A stretch of DNA of 64,000 nucleotides, from contig JBBRVW010000018.1 of NCBI GenBank assembly GCA_038246545.1, forward strand, positions 1 through 64,000, written 5' to 3'. The position numbers and the translations under genes are program-made. The DNA is from JBBRVW01 sp038246545. Its GTDB lineage: Bacteria; Actinomycetota; Actinomycetes; JACCUZ01. How positions within the stretch are numbered: position 1 is the stretch's first letter; each line of letters opens with the position of its first letter. Of this stretch, positions 15,567 through 23,957 are shown in pieces. The notes under the pieces were generated by a model. That model was not told the origin of the DNA. It saw only the letters and a program-made list of their open reading frames with translations, and made no database searches.

Positions 15567-16916
15567 TCAGGCACCGAACGGGCGCGGGTCGCGAGTGACG
15601 GGGTAGGTCGCCCAGTAGAGCCGGTCGACGGACCCGTCGGCGGCGCGGACGACCCGCAGCACCTCGCCCTGCTCGCGGCCGGAGACGACGCGGAACCGGT
15701 CCGGTCCCTCCTCTGCGAGCACCGCCGGGGGCCGCTTCGGGCCGCCCGACACCGGCCGCACCTCGAGCCTGCCCTCCCGGGCCGAGAAGACGTAGGGCGT
15801 GCCCTCGGCCCACCACTGGCCGAGCAGCTCCTCGACGTGCGCCGGCACCGCCGGGCCGGGGCGCCAGGTCTCGGCGACGTCCGGGTCGTCGGCGAGGACG
15901 CGCAGCACGAGGTCGACGGCAAGCCCGCCCGGGTCCGCCGACGCCGAGGTATTGACCAGGACGACGGCGCCGACCTTCTCCGGCCGGCGCACGGCCAGGC
16001 CGGCGAGGAAGCCCGGCATGGCCCCGTCGTGGCCGACGACGACCTTGTCACCGCGACGGTGCAGCATCAGGCCGAGACCCCAGCCGAGGGTCCATGCGTC
16101 AACGTCGTACATCGCCTGCGGGTAGCACATCTCGTCGACCGTGGACGGGGCGAGGACCGCGGGGTCGGGGTCGGCCAGGAACGACGCCCAGCGACCCAGG
16201 TCGTCGACGGTGCTCCAGAGCTCGGCGGCCGGCGCGAACGCGTTGCCGGGGAACTCCGGCTCCTCGATGAGCCGGTCGGCGTAGGGGTCGGTGAAGTAGC
16301 CACGGGCGTACGGCGCCGCTCGGCGGGTCGTCGTGCGGTCGAGCCTGAGCGGGGTCAGCACCCGATCGCGCAGCGCCTCCTCCCACGTGCTGTGGCGCAG
16401 CCGCGCGACCACCTCGCCCAGCAGCGCGTAGGCGAGGTTCGAGTAGTGCCACCGCTCCGCCGGGGCCAGCACGGCCTCGGCCTCGGCCAGCCCGGTGAGC
16501 AGCTCGTCGAGGTGCGGCCCCTCGGGCTGCTCCCAGACCTGGCCGACCGGTTCGCGCTGTAGGCCCGACAGGTGCGCGAGCATCCGGCGCACGGTCAGGC
16601 CGCCGTGTGCGGTGCCCGGCAGGTGGCGGTCGAGCGTGTCGTCGAGGCCCAGCAACCCCTCGTCGCGGCACTGCATGACCAGCACCGCCGTGAACGTCTT
16701 GGTGATGGAGCCCATCCGGAACTGCGTGTCCCCGGTGGGCAGCGCCTCACGGTCGTCGGCGTCGGTGGCGCCGACGAAGCCCCGCCAGAGCGGTGCGCCG
16801 CGGCGCACGACGCCGGCGGCCAGGGCGGCTGCGCGCCAGTCGGACTGGTGCGCGGCGACCTCGCGGTCCAGCCGGGCGAGGGTGCCGGCAGGCAGCGGCC
16901 GGTCGGCAGCGCTCAT
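15567..16916 (-). CDS. beta-lactamase-family serine hydrolase
   Basis: A 449-residue serine hydrolase of the class C beta-lactamase / penicillin-binding fold. SITK at residues 70-73 is the nucleophile motif, YSN at 158-160 the second motif, and VVGHDGAMPG around residue 302 the third. A C-terminal beta domain (about 340-449) with EGRLEVRPVSGG and GEVLRVV is of the type seen in esterase-like members. There is no signal peptide, so it is cytoplasmic and more likely an esterase or peptidase than a beta-lactam resistance enzyme. It overlaps the HIT gene by four bases and so forms a two-gene unit with it. Confidence 0.85.
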   Translation of the reverse strand: MSAADRPLPAGTLARLDREVAAHQSDWRAAALAAGVVRRGAPLWRGFVGATDADDREALPTGDTQFRMGSITKTFTAVLVMQCRDEGLLGLDDTLDRHLPGTAHGGLTVRRMLAHLSGLQREPVGQVWEQPEGPHLDELLTGLAEAEAVLAPAERWHYSNLAYALLGEVVARLRHSTWEEALRDRVLTPLRLDRTTTRRAAPYARGYFTDPYADRLIEEPEFPGNAFAPAAELWSTVDDLGRWASFLADPDPAVLAPSTVDEMCYPQAMYDVDAWTLGWGLGLMLHRRGDKVVVGHDGAMPGFLAGLAVRRPEKVGAVVLVNTSASADPGGLAVDLVLRVLADDPDVAETWRPGPAVPAHVEELLGQWWAEGTPYVFSAREGRLEVRPVSGGPKRPPAVLAEEGPDRFRVVSGREQGEVLRVVRAADGSVDRLYWATYPVTRDPRPFGA

Positions 16917-17287
16917 CCGGGGGGCCAGGTCAGGTCGCGGCCGGCCAGCACGTGCCCGTGCACGTGGAAGACGCTCTGTCCTGACCCGGCTCCGGTGTTG
17001 AAGACCAGGCGGTAGTCGTCGTGCCCGTCGGCGCGGGCCACCTCGGCGCCGAGCCGCACCAGCTCGGCCAGCGCCTCGGGGTCGGCAGCCGCCAGCGTGG
17101 CGACGTCCCGATGGTGCCGCCGCGGCACGACCAGCACGTGGGTGGGGGCGGCCGGCGCGAGGTCACGAAAGGCGAGCACCCGCTCGCCACGGTGGACGAC
17201 GTCGGCCGGGACCTCGCCGGCGACGACCTTGCAGAACACGCAGTCCGCGGCGCCGTCCGTGGCGCCCGGGACGTCCTCGTCAGCCAT
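16913..17287 (-). CDS. HIT-domain nucleotide hydrolase
   Basis: A 124-residue Hint-type HIT protein. CVFCKVVAGEVPADVV near the N-terminus is the metal-cysteine/structural segment, and HVHGHVLAGRDL near residue 107 is the His triad H-phi-H-phi-H-phi. Such enzymes hydrolyse adenosine phosphoramidates. ATG at 17287; first gene of a two-gene unit with the serine hydrolase. It is divergent from the sigma gene, across a 150-base region containing a perfect palindrome. Confidence 0.93.
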   Translation of the reverse strand: MADEDVPGATDGAADCVFCKVVAGEVPADVVHRGERVLAFRDLAPAAPTHVLVVPRRHHRDVATLAAADPEALAELVRLGAEVARADGHDDYRLVFNTGAGSGQSVFHVHGHVLAGRDLTWPPG

Positions 17288-17363
17288 GACGTGACCTTAC
17301 CGAGAGGGTCACGGGCGGCGTGGCGGGCTGCGGCGCGGTGCCTACGGCCGGTAGACCGGAGAA

Positions 17364-17383
17364 CCGGTCGGTAAACCGACCGG
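17364..17383. promoter_or_regulatory. perfect palindrome in divergent promoter region
   Basis: Arms CCGGTCGGT (17364-17372) and ACCGACCGG (17375-17383) flank AA. It lies about 60 bases upstream of the sigma-factor start and 77 bases from the HIT start, so it could bind a dimeric regulator of either gene. No regulator gene is adjacent. Confidence 0.45.
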
Positions 17384-17444
17384 CCGAGCCGCACGTCGTA
17401 CCTGTGTGACCGGTCTGATGACGAGAGCTGCGACGAGGAGCGGC

Positions 17445-17960
17445 ATGACCATCCCGGCGGAGCGCGTCTGGGCGGCCGACGAAGCCGTGACCCAGCTCTA
17501 CGCGGCGCACTACCGCTCGCTCGTCCGGCTCGGCGCCCTGCTGCTGCGCGACACCGCCGTCGCCGAGGAGGTCGTGCAGGACGCCTTCGTCGCGATGCAC
17601 GGCGCCTGGCGCCGGCTGCAGGACCCGGACCGGGCGCTGGCTTACCTGCGCCGGTCGGTGGTCAACGGGGCGCGGTCGGCGATGCGACGGCGCGAGGTGG
17701 CCACCAGGCTGGCGCCGCGACCGGCACCCGACGAGGCGAGCGCCGAGCACGGCGCGATGTTGGCCCTCGAGCACGCCGAGGTACTCGGCGCGCTGCGTGC
17801 CCTGCCGGGGCGCCAGCGCGAGGTGCTGGTCCTGCGCTACTACGTCGACCTCTCGGAGGCCGACATCGCCGACGCCCTCGGCATCAGCCGGGGAGCCGTC
17901 AAGAGCCACGCGTCCCGCGGCATGGCCGCGCTCCGCTCCGCCCTGGAGGCGACCGCATGA
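17445..17960 (+). CDS. SigE-type ECF RNA polymerase sigma factor
   Basis: A 171-residue group-IV sigma factor. Region 2 with YAAHYRSLVRLGALLLRD and AEEVVQDAFVAMHGAWRRL, and region 4 with LPGRQREVLVLRYYVDLSEADIADALGIS and a helix-turn-helix GAVKSHASRGMAAL, are intact. GAGGAG eight bases before ATG at 17445 sets the start; an in-frame GTG at 17406 is less likely. The end overlaps the next gene by four bases (ATGA), so sigma and membrane protein are co-translated. This is the SigE-70 subfamily, which often pairs with a membrane-bound regulator encoded downstream. Confidence 0.92.
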   Translation: MTIPAERVWAADEAVTQLYAAHYRSLVRLGALLLRDTAVAEEVVQDAFVAMHGAWRRLQDPDRALAYLRRSVVNGARSAMRRREVATRLAPRPAPDEASAEHGAMLALEHAEVLGALRALPGRQREVLVLRYYVDLSEADIADALGISRGAVKSHASRGMAALRSALEATA

Positions 17961-19003
17961 CCAGTCCCCACGACCCGCGCGACGGGTCCCACGACGACCA
18001 GCTGGCGGCGCGACTGCGCGACGCCCTCACCTCGGAGGCCGACATGGTCCAGCCCTCGGACGACGGTCTGCAGAACATCCGCACCGGCATCGACACCGCC
18101 CACCGACCGTGGTGGCGGCACCCGGCGACGCCCGCGCTGGCGGCGGCCCTCGTGCTCGGTCTGATGGCCGGCGGCATCGCGGTCATCGCCGGCGGGGGTG
18201 ACGACGAGGTGACCGTCGGCCCGGCGAGCGGGACACCGACGGCCGACGACGGGACCGCCTCCCCCACGACGCCGTCGGACTCGCCGTCGACCGGCACGCC
18301 CACGCCGGTTCCGATCGAGGGCGACGTCTACGTCTACTACGTCATGGACGACGGGCAGGCGCCGCGGCTGTACCGCGAGCAGCGCCCCAACCCCGGCATG
18401 GGCCCGGTGGATGCCGCGTTGGCCACCTTGTTCAACGAGGCGCCTGTGGACCCGCAGTACCAGTCGCCGTGGCCGGCTGGCACCACGGTGCGCGACTACT
18501 CGACGTCCGGCGACACGGCCACCCTCGACGTGTCCGACTACCCCAAGTTGGGCGCGCGGGCCGAGGAGATCGCCGTCCAGCAGCTCGTCTACACCGTGAC
18601 CGCCAACGACAAGGCTGTGACGAAGGTGCGTCTTCGCATCGACGGAAAGGCTCCGCCGTCCGGACACGTCGACTGGTCCCAGCCGGTCAGCCGCGCGCCG
18701 ATGCTCGACGTGCAGGGCCTGATCTGGCTTCTCACGCCGACCGAGGGCGCGAGCGTGTCGTCGCCGGTCGACTTCACCGGCTACGGCACCGCCTTCGAGG
18801 CAACGATCAGCTGGCAGCTGCGCCAGGACGGCAAGGTCGTCGACGAAGGGACGGTCATGGGTGGCTCGAACGGCGAGTTCGGGGAGTTCACCGGCTCGCT
18901 GGGCGACCCGCCGGCCGGCGACTACGAGCTGCGCGCGTTCGAGGCGTCCGCCAAGGACGGCAGCCCCCAGCACGTCGACACCAAGACCTTCACCGTCGAG
19001 TAG
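17957..19003 (+). CDS. membrane-anchored GerMN/Gmad2 protein, putative sigma partner
   Basis: A 348-residue protein. The N-terminal 55 residues are cytoplasmic and charged, one membrane segment lies near residues 57-77 (ALAAALVLGLMAGGIAVIAG), then a Thr/Ser/Pro linker, a GerMN domain with GMGPVDAALATLFNEAP near residue 160, and a C-terminal Gmad2-like Ig domain (SSPVDFTGYGTAFEATISW). Orientation is N-in with a large outside part. Position directly after and overlapping the sigma gene suggests it controls that sigma factor, with the short N-terminal segment in the anti-sigma role; this is inferred. Confidence 0.8.
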   Translation: MTSPHDPRDGSHDDQLAARLRDALTSEADMVQPSDDGLQNIRTGIDTAHRPWWRHPATPALAAALVLGLMAGGIAVIAGGGDDEVTVGPASGTPTADDGTASPTTPSDSPSTGTPTPVPIEGDVYVYYVMDDGQAPRLYREQRPNPGMGPVDAALATLFNEAPVDPQYQSPWPAGTTVRDYSTSGDTATLDVSDYPKLGARAEEIAVQQLVYTVTANDKAVTKVRLRIDGKAPPSGHVDWSQPVSRAPMLDVQGLIWLLTPTEGASVSSPVDFTGYGTAFEATISWQLRQDGKVVDEGTVMGGSNGEFGEFTGSLGDPPAGDYELRAFEASAKDGSPQHVDTKTFTVE

Positions 19004-19028
19004 GCGACCCCACCCGCGGTCCTCATGA

Positions 19029-19091
19029 CGTCGAGTGGCGCGAAGTGGCTGCTTCTCGACTCGTCAAGCAGCCATGTCGCGCCACTCAACG
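19029..19091. repeat. long imperfect inverted repeat between convergent genes
   Basis: Arms of 25 bases (19030-19054 and 19066-19090) match with four mismatches around an 11-base loop CTCGACTCGTC. The right arm read on the minus strand begins GTTGAGTGGCGCG and the left arm GTCGAGTGGCGCG. It lies exactly between the GerMN and rsmE genes, whose ends face each other. A bidirectional terminator or a dispersed palindromic (REP-like) element are the options; no U run is present. Confidence 0.6.
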
Positions 19092-19112
19092 AGGAGATGC
19101 AGCCTGTAAGCG

Positions 19113-19850
19113 TCAGGCCCAGCGGGGCGTGCGCGCCAGCAGGACGGCGAGCGCGGCCGTTCCGGCGGTGGAGGTGCGCAGCACGGTCGGCCCGAGCCGG
19201 TACGCCGCCGCCCCGGCCGCGCCGAAGACCGCAAGCTCCTCGGGGCTCAGGCCGCCCTCCGGGCCGACCACCAGCACCACCTCGCCGCTCGCGGGCGGGC
19301 CGAACGACGCGAGCGGCGCAGCGGCATCCTCGTGCAGCAGCACCCCCGCCGCAGCGCTGCTCAGCCGCTCGGCGACGGCGGCCGTCGAGGCCAGCTCGGC
19401 GACGACGGGGAACCGGGCGCGGCGGGACTGCTTCCCGGCGGCGGCGGCCGTCGTCCGCCACCGGGAGAGGGCCTTGTCGCCCCGCCCCTCGCGCCAGCGG
19501 GTGACGCAGCGGGATGCCGCCCATGGGACAACCTCGTCCACCCCGACCTCGGTCATCGTCTCGACCGCGACCTCGCCGCGGTCGCCCTTGGGCAGCGCCT
19601 GCACCACGACGAACCACGGCGAGAGCCGCGGCTCCTCGATCAGCTCGAGCACGTCGACCTCGACGGCGTCCTTCCCGGTCACCGCGGCGACCCGGCCGGT
19701 GGCCCGCCGCCCCGCGCCGTCGACGAGCACCAGCGGCTCGCCCACGCCAAGCCGGGTCACGGTCGCGGCGTGCCGGCCCTCAGGCCCGTCGAGCCGGACC
19801 CGGCCGGGCACCAGCCGGTCGCCGGGGACGACGAAGACAGGCGCGCTCAG
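19113..19850 (-). CDS. rsmE: 16S rRNA m3U1498 methyltransferase
   Basis: A 245-residue SPOUT methyltransferase. The N-terminal PUA-like part carries GPEGRHAATVTRLGVGE; the knot domain has QALPKGDRGE, VVGPEGGLSPEEL and RLGPTVLRTSTAGTAAL. The start is odd: the family's first strand APVFVVPG is encoded upstream of the first GTG (19811), and the only codon that can start it is CTG at 19850, overlapping the dnaJ stop as CTGA. A GTG start would delete the first strand. Coupled translation from dnaJ at a CTG codon is therefore proposed. Confidence 0.9.
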   Translation of the reverse strand: MSAPVFVVPGDRLVPGRVRLDGPEGRHAATVTRLGVGEPLVLVDGAGRRATGRVAAVTGKDAVEVDVLELIEEPRLSPWFVVVQALPKGDRGEVAVETMTEVGVDEVVPWAASRCVTRWREGRGDKALSRWRTTAAAAGKQSRRARFPVVAELASTAAVAERLSSAAAGVLLHEDAAAPLASFGPPASGEVVLVVGPEGGLSPEELAVFGAAGAAAYRLGPTVLRTSTAGTAALAVLLARTPRWA

Positions 19851-20980
19851 CGGGCGCCGTCGTTGAAGGCGTCGCGCAGCCGGCCGAAGAAGCTCGAGCG
19901 CTGGCTGGTGACGGTGCCGACGTCGGGGCCGTCCTCGCCGCGGACGGCCGCGAGCTTGCGGAGCAGCTCCTCCTGCTCGCCGTCGAGCTTGGTCGGGGTG
20001 GCCACCTCGACGTGCACGACGAGGTCCCCGCGACCCGGGGAGCGCAGGTGCGCGACGCCGAGACCGGTGAGGGTCGAGGTCGCACCGCTCTGGGTCCCCG
20101 AGCGCAGCTCGACCGGCTTCGGCCCGTCAAGCGTCTCGATGCTCACGGTCGTGCCGAGCGCCGCGGCGGTCATCGGCACCGACACGGTGCAGTGCAGGTC
20201 GTCGCCCTGCCGGCGGAACAGGGGGTGCGGCCGCTCGACGACCTCCACGAACAGGTCGCCCGTGGGCCCGCCGCCCGGGCCCGCCTCGCCCTCGGCGGTC
20301 AGCTGGATCCGGGTGCCGGTGTCGACACCGGGCGGCACCTTCACCGTGAGGGTCCGGCGGGTCCGCACCCGCCCGTCACCACCGCACTCGTGGCAGGGCT
20401 CCGGGATGACGGTCCCGAAGCCCTGGCAGGCGGAACACGGCCGGGCGGTCATGACCTGCCCCAGGAAGCTGCGGGTCACCTGCTGGACCTCGCCGCGGCC
20501 GTGGCAGACCTCGCACCTGCGCGGTGAGGTGCCCGGGGCGGTTCCTGCTCCGCGGCAGGTCGGGCAGCCGACGGCGGTCTCGACCTGGAGGTCGCGGGTG
20601 GCGCCGAAGGTCGACTCTGCCAGGTCGACCTCGATCCGGATGAGCGCGTCCTGGCCGCGACGCTGCCGCGGCCGGGGGCCACGTGCCTGCCCGGCACCGG
20701 CACCGAAGAAGGCGTCCATGATGTCGGAGAAGCCGAAGCCCGAACCGAACCCGCCACCGGTGGAGAACGGGTCGCCGCCGAGGTCGTGCAGCTCGCGCTT
20801 CTGGGGATCGGAGAGCACCTCGTAGGCGCGGGTGACCTCCTTGAAGCGCTCCTCCTCGCCCGGGTTCACGTCGGGGTGCAGCTGGCGGGCCAGCTTGCGG
20901 TAGGCCTTCTTGATCTCCTCGGGCGTGGCGTCGCGGGCGACGCCGAGGACCTCGTAGAAGTCCTCCTGGGTGGCGGCCAT
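19847..20980 (-). CDS. dnaJ: chaperone DnaJ
   Basis: A 377-residue DnaJ (the DnaJ2 type that lies next to hrcA in actinobacteria). J domain with HPD at residues 35-37, Gly/Phe region about 70-100, and the zinc domain with four repeats CPTCRGAG, CEVCHGRG, CSACQGFG and CHECGGDG, then C-terminal substrate domains. It stimulates DnaK ATPase. ATG at 20980 overlaps the hrcA stop by one base (TGATG), so it belongs to the CIRCE-controlled hrcA operon. Confidence 0.96.
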   Translation of the reverse strand: MAATQEDFYEVLGVARDATPEEIKKAYRKLARQLHPDVNPGEEERFKEVTRAYEVLSDPQKRELHDLGGDPFSTGGGFGSGFGFSDIMDAFFGAGAGQARGPRPRQRRGQDALIRIEVDLAESTFGATRDLQVETAVGCPTCRGAGTAPGTSPRRCEVCHGRGEVQQVTRSFLGQVMTARPCSACQGFGTVIPEPCHECGGDGRVRTRRTLTVKVPPGVDTGTRIQLTAEGEAGPGGGPTGDLFVEVVERPHPLFRRQGDDLHCTVSVPMTAAALGTTVSIETLDGPKPVELRSGTQSGATSTLTGLGVAHLRSPGRGDLVVHVEVATPTKLDGEQEELLRKLAAVRGEDGPDVGTVTSQRSSFFGRLRDAFNDGAR

Positions 20981-22005
20981 CAGCCCTGACCCTCGCCGAC
21001 TATCCGACCGACGTACCGAGCCACCGCGCGCACCGCTCCCATCGTCCCGGGGTAGTCCATCCTGGTCGGCCCGAGGACGCCGAGCTTGGCGAGCACCTCG
21101 GACTCCGTGCCGTAGCCGACGCTGACGACCGAGGTCGTCGTCAGCCCGGCATGCGGGTTCTCGTGACCGATCCGCACCTGGAGCACGGACGGGTCGGCGG
21201 CCTCACCGAGCAGCCGGAGCAGCACCATTTGCTCCTCCAGCGCCTCGAGGACCGGACGGATCGTCTGCGGGAAGTCCGGCCCGAACCGCGCGAGGTTGGC
21301 AGTGCCACCGAGGACGACCCGCTCCTCGGGCTCCTCGACGAGGCTCTCCAGCAGCGCCGACAGCACCGCGTTGACGGCGGGGCGCTGCTCGACGGTGAAC
21401 CGCTCGGTGAGGTCCTCGAGCCGGACGGCCGCGTCGGGCAGCCGGACCCCGGCCGTCGAGGCGTTGAGCTGGGCCCGCAGCTCGCCGAGCAGCGAGTCGG
21501 GCAGCTCGGCGCCGGTCTCCACGACCCGCTGCTCGACCCGGCCGGTGCTGGTGATGAGGACGAGCAGCAGGCGCGTGGTCGACAACGGCACCAGCTCGAC
21601 GTGCCGGACGCTGGACCGCGACAGCGACGGGTACTGCACCACGGCGACCTGCTGGGTCAGCGTCGCGAGCAGTCGCACCGTGCGGGTCACGATGTCGTCG
21701 AGGTCGAGGGCGCCGTCGAGGAAGGACTGGATCGCCCGTCGCTCCGCGGTCGACAGCGGCTTCACCGTGGACAGGCGGTCGACGAACAGCCGGTAGCCCT
21801 TGTCGGTGGGGATGCGGCCCGCGCTGGTGTGCGGCTGGGCGATGTAGCCCTCGTCCTCGAGCGCGGCCATGTCGTTGCGGATCGTGGCCGGCGAGACGCC
21901 GAGGTTGTGCCGCTCGACGAGCGCCCTGGACCCGACCGGCTCCTGGGTGGACACGTAGTCCTCGACGATGGCGCGCAGGACCTCGAGCTTGCGGTCCTCG
22001 AGCAC
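20980..22005 (-). CDS. hrcA: heat-inducible repressor HrcA
   Basis: A 341-residue HrcA. A winged helix with GSRALVERHNLGVSPATIRNDMAALEDEGYIAQPHTSAGRIPT (about residues 25-67) binds CIRCE; the GAF-like dimerisation region follows, with VGYGTESEVLAKLGVLGPTRMDYP at the C-terminus. GTG at 22005 follows GGGAGG nine bases upstream. It represses its own operon and, in other actinobacteria, groEL genes. First gene of hrcA-dnaJ-rsmE. Confidence 0.96.
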   Translation of the reverse strand: MLEDRKLEVLRAIVEDYVSTQEPVGSRALVERHNLGVSPATIRNDMAALEDEGYIAQPHTSAGRIPTDKGYRLFVDRLSTVKPLSTAERRAIQSFLDGALDLDDIVTRTVRLLATLTQQVAVVQYPSLSRSSVRHVELVPLSTTRLLLVLITSTGRVEQRVVETGAELPDSLLGELRAQLNASTAGVRLPDAAVRLEDLTERFTVEQRPAVNAVLSALLESLVEEPEERVVLGGTANLARFGPDFPQTIRPVLEALEEQMVLLRLLGEAADPSVLQVRIGHENPHAGLTTTSVVSVGYGTESEVLAKLGVLGPTRMDYPGTMGAVRAVARYVGRIVGEGQG

Positions 22006-22049
22006 GTGCGCACCTCCCGCATCCGGTCCGGCCTCTGTCGTCCCACAGG

Positions 22050-22076
22050 CTGGCACTCCCCGCGGCAGAGTGCCAG
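22050..22076. promoter_or_regulatory. CIRCE operator for HrcA
   Basis: Inverted repeat CTGGCACTC - nine bases - GAGTGCCAG, 45 bases upstream of the hrcA start. This is the CIRCE pattern with the outer TTA/TAA bases replaced by CTG/CAG. It indicates HrcA autoregulation of hrcA-dnaJ-rsmE. Confidence 0.9.
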
Positions 22077-22197
22077 TGTACGACGGCCGCAACCGGCGCG
22101 GGCTGCCGCGACGCACCGCCCGCACCCCGGGACCGTCCGGTGCCGGACGGCGCGTCCGCTGGCGCAGGGCGACCAGGTGCCGACAGGCTGGCTCTCG

Positions 22198-23031
22198 ATG
22201 GACCGCTACCGCACGGACGTGCTCGCCCAGGGCTGGCGTCCGGCCCGACGCCCGGTGCCTACGGTCGAGGCCGGGCCCGGCCTCGTCGTCGAGGACGTCG
22301 AGACCGGGTTCTGCGGCGCGGTCGTCCGCTGCGAGAAGACCGCCGCGGGGCTGACCGTCACCCTCGAGGACCGGCACGGCAAGCATCGCGTCTTCCCGCT
22401 CGGCCCCGGCTTCCTCGTCGACGGCGCAGCGGTGCGGCTGGTCCGCCCCCGTGCACCCGGAGCGCCGGCCGGGCCGCGTCGTACCGCCTCCGGGTCGGTC
22501 GCCGTCGCCGGTCAGCGGGCCCGCGTCGCGCGGCAGAGCCGCATCTACGTCGAGGGCAAGCACGATGCCGAGCTGGTCGAGAAGGTGTGGGGCGACGACC
22601 TGCGCATCGAGGGCGTGGTCGTCGAGCATCTCGGCGGCATCGACGACCTCCCCGCGGTGGTCCGCGGCTTCGGACCCGGTCGCGACCGCCGGCTCGGCGT
22701 ACTGGTCGACCACCTGGTCCCCGGCAGCAAGGAGTCCCGGCTCGCGGCGCAGGTGGTCTCGCCGCACGTCCGGGTCCTGGGCCACCCCTACGTCGACGTG
22801 TGGCAGGCCGTGCGGCCCGCCGCCCTGGGCATCGACGCCTGGCCCGAGGTTCCCCGCGGGACGCCGTGGAAGGAGGGCGTGTGCGCCGGCCTCGGCTGGC
22901 CGGTGGACCCCCCGGCTGCCTGGCGCCGGATCCTCGGCGCCGTGACGGGCTACGCCGACCTCGAGCCAAGCCTGCTCGGCCGGGTCGAGGAGCTCATCGA
23001 CTTCGTCTCCGACGTGGTCGACCACCCCTAG
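22198..23031 (+). CDS. DUF3097 family protein
   Basis: A 277-residue conserved actinobacterial protein of unknown function. The conserved core YVEGKHDAELVEKVWGDDLR (about residues 112-131) and GVLVDHLVPGSKESRLAAQV resemble a TOPRIM-like acidic fold (E-G-K-H-D and D-H), so nucleic-acid binding or cleavage is possible. WPEVPRGTPWKEGVCAGLGW is another family block. ATG at 22198 is chosen; a GTG at 22178 region would add a few residues. It is divergent from hrcA across the CIRCE element. Confidence 0.85.
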   Translation: MDRYRTDVLAQGWRPARRPVPTVEAGPGLVVEDVETGFCGAVVRCEKTAAGLTVTLEDRHGKHRVFPLGPGFLVDGAAVRLVRPRAPGAPAGPRRTASGSVAVAGQRARVARQSRIYVEGKHDAELVEKVWGDDLRIEGVVVEHLGGIDDLPAVVRGFGPGRDRRLGVLVDHLVPGSKESRLAAQVVSPHVRVLGHPYVDVWQAVRPAALGIDAWPEVPRGTPWKEGVCAGLGWPVDPPAAWRRILGAVTGYADLEPSLLGRVEELIDFVSDVVDHP

Positions 23032-23071
23032 CCCGTCGAGCCGACGCGCCCCCAGCGAGAGGAACCCTGCC

Positions 23072-23950
23072 ATGACGACTCCCCCGCCCGAACCGCCCGG
23101 CGGAGCCGGCGGCGACCCGTTCGCCGCACCCACGCCGCCTGGCAGCGATCCCTACCGGCTGCCGGTCGACCCGCCGACCACGCCGCCGACCCCACCGCCA
23201 CCGACCCCACCGCCCGGCCCGGCAGCGCCGGGGTACGGCTACGGCCAGCAGCCGGCGTACGGCCAGCCGACCTACCCCGGCGGTGGCGCCGCATACGGCC
23301 AGCAGCCGCCAGGGCTCGGCGACGCGCTGACCTACGGGTGGGAGAAGTTCAAGGCCAACCTCGGTCCGATCCTCACGGCCGTGGTGATCTACGTGGTGGG
23401 CGCGATCATCGTGTTCGGGATCCTCTACGCGACCATCTTCGCCGCTGCTCGCGGCGGCGACGCGGGCTTCGTCGGTGCGCTCTTCGTGTTCGCCCTGATG
23501 ACCGTCGCGCTCGTGCTGCTGATCTTCCTCGTCCAGGCGGGACTGATCCGCGGCGCACTGGCCATCACACGGGGCGAGACACCCACGACCCAGCACTTCT
23601 TCACGACCGACCACCTGGGACCGGTCGTCGCGGCCTCGCTGCTCATCGCGCTCGCGTCGGGGGTGGGCACGATCCTCTGCTACATCCCGGGCGTCATCGT
23701 CAGCTACCTGACGCAGTACGCGCTGTTCTTCGTCATCGACAAAGACATGGGCGCGATCGACGCGATCCGCGCCAGCGTGCAGTTCACGATCGCGCACCCC
23801 GGCACGCTGATCGTCTTCGCCGTCGTGAGCGTCGTCATCCTCACCGTGGCCTCGATCGCGTGCCTGCTGCCGCTCCTGGTGGCCTTCCCCGTCGTCCTCA
23901 TCGCGCAGGCCTACCTCTACAAGCGGCTGCAGGACGAGCCGGTCGCCTGA
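23072..23950 (+). CDS. Pro-rich membrane protein
   Basis: A 292-residue membrane protein. Residues 1-85 are Pro/Gly/Tyr-rich (TTPPTPPPPTPPP, then GYGQQPAYGQ repeats) and cytoplasmic or disordered; residues about 105-285 hold four or five membrane segments (GPILTAVVIYVVGAIIVFG, FALMTVALVLLIFLVQ, LIVFAVVSVVILTVASIA). Such Pro/Tyr tails precede several actinobacterial multi-pass proteins of unknown function. It lies about 40 bases after the DUF3097 gene and converges on hemW. No function is assigned. Confidence 0.7.
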   Translation: MTTPPPEPPGGAGGDPFAAPTPPGSDPYRLPVDPPTTPPTPPPPTPPPGPAAPGYGYGQQPAYGQPTYPGGGAAYGQQPPGLGDALTYGWEKFKANLGPILTAVVIYVVGAIIVFGILYATIFAAARGGDAGFVGALFVFALMTVALVLLIFLVQAGLIRGALAITRGETPTTQHFFTTDHLGPVVAASLLIALASGVGTILCYIPGVIVSYLTQYALFFVIDKDMGAIDAIRASVQFTIAHPGTLIVFAVVSVVILTVASIACLLPLLVAFPVVLIAQAYLYKRLQDEPVA

Positions 23951-23957
23951 CCGGACA

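Noticed and set aside
15567..16916. beta-lactam resistance gene
   Set aside because: No signal peptide and an extra C-terminal domain point to a cytoplasmic esterase-like serine hydrolase.
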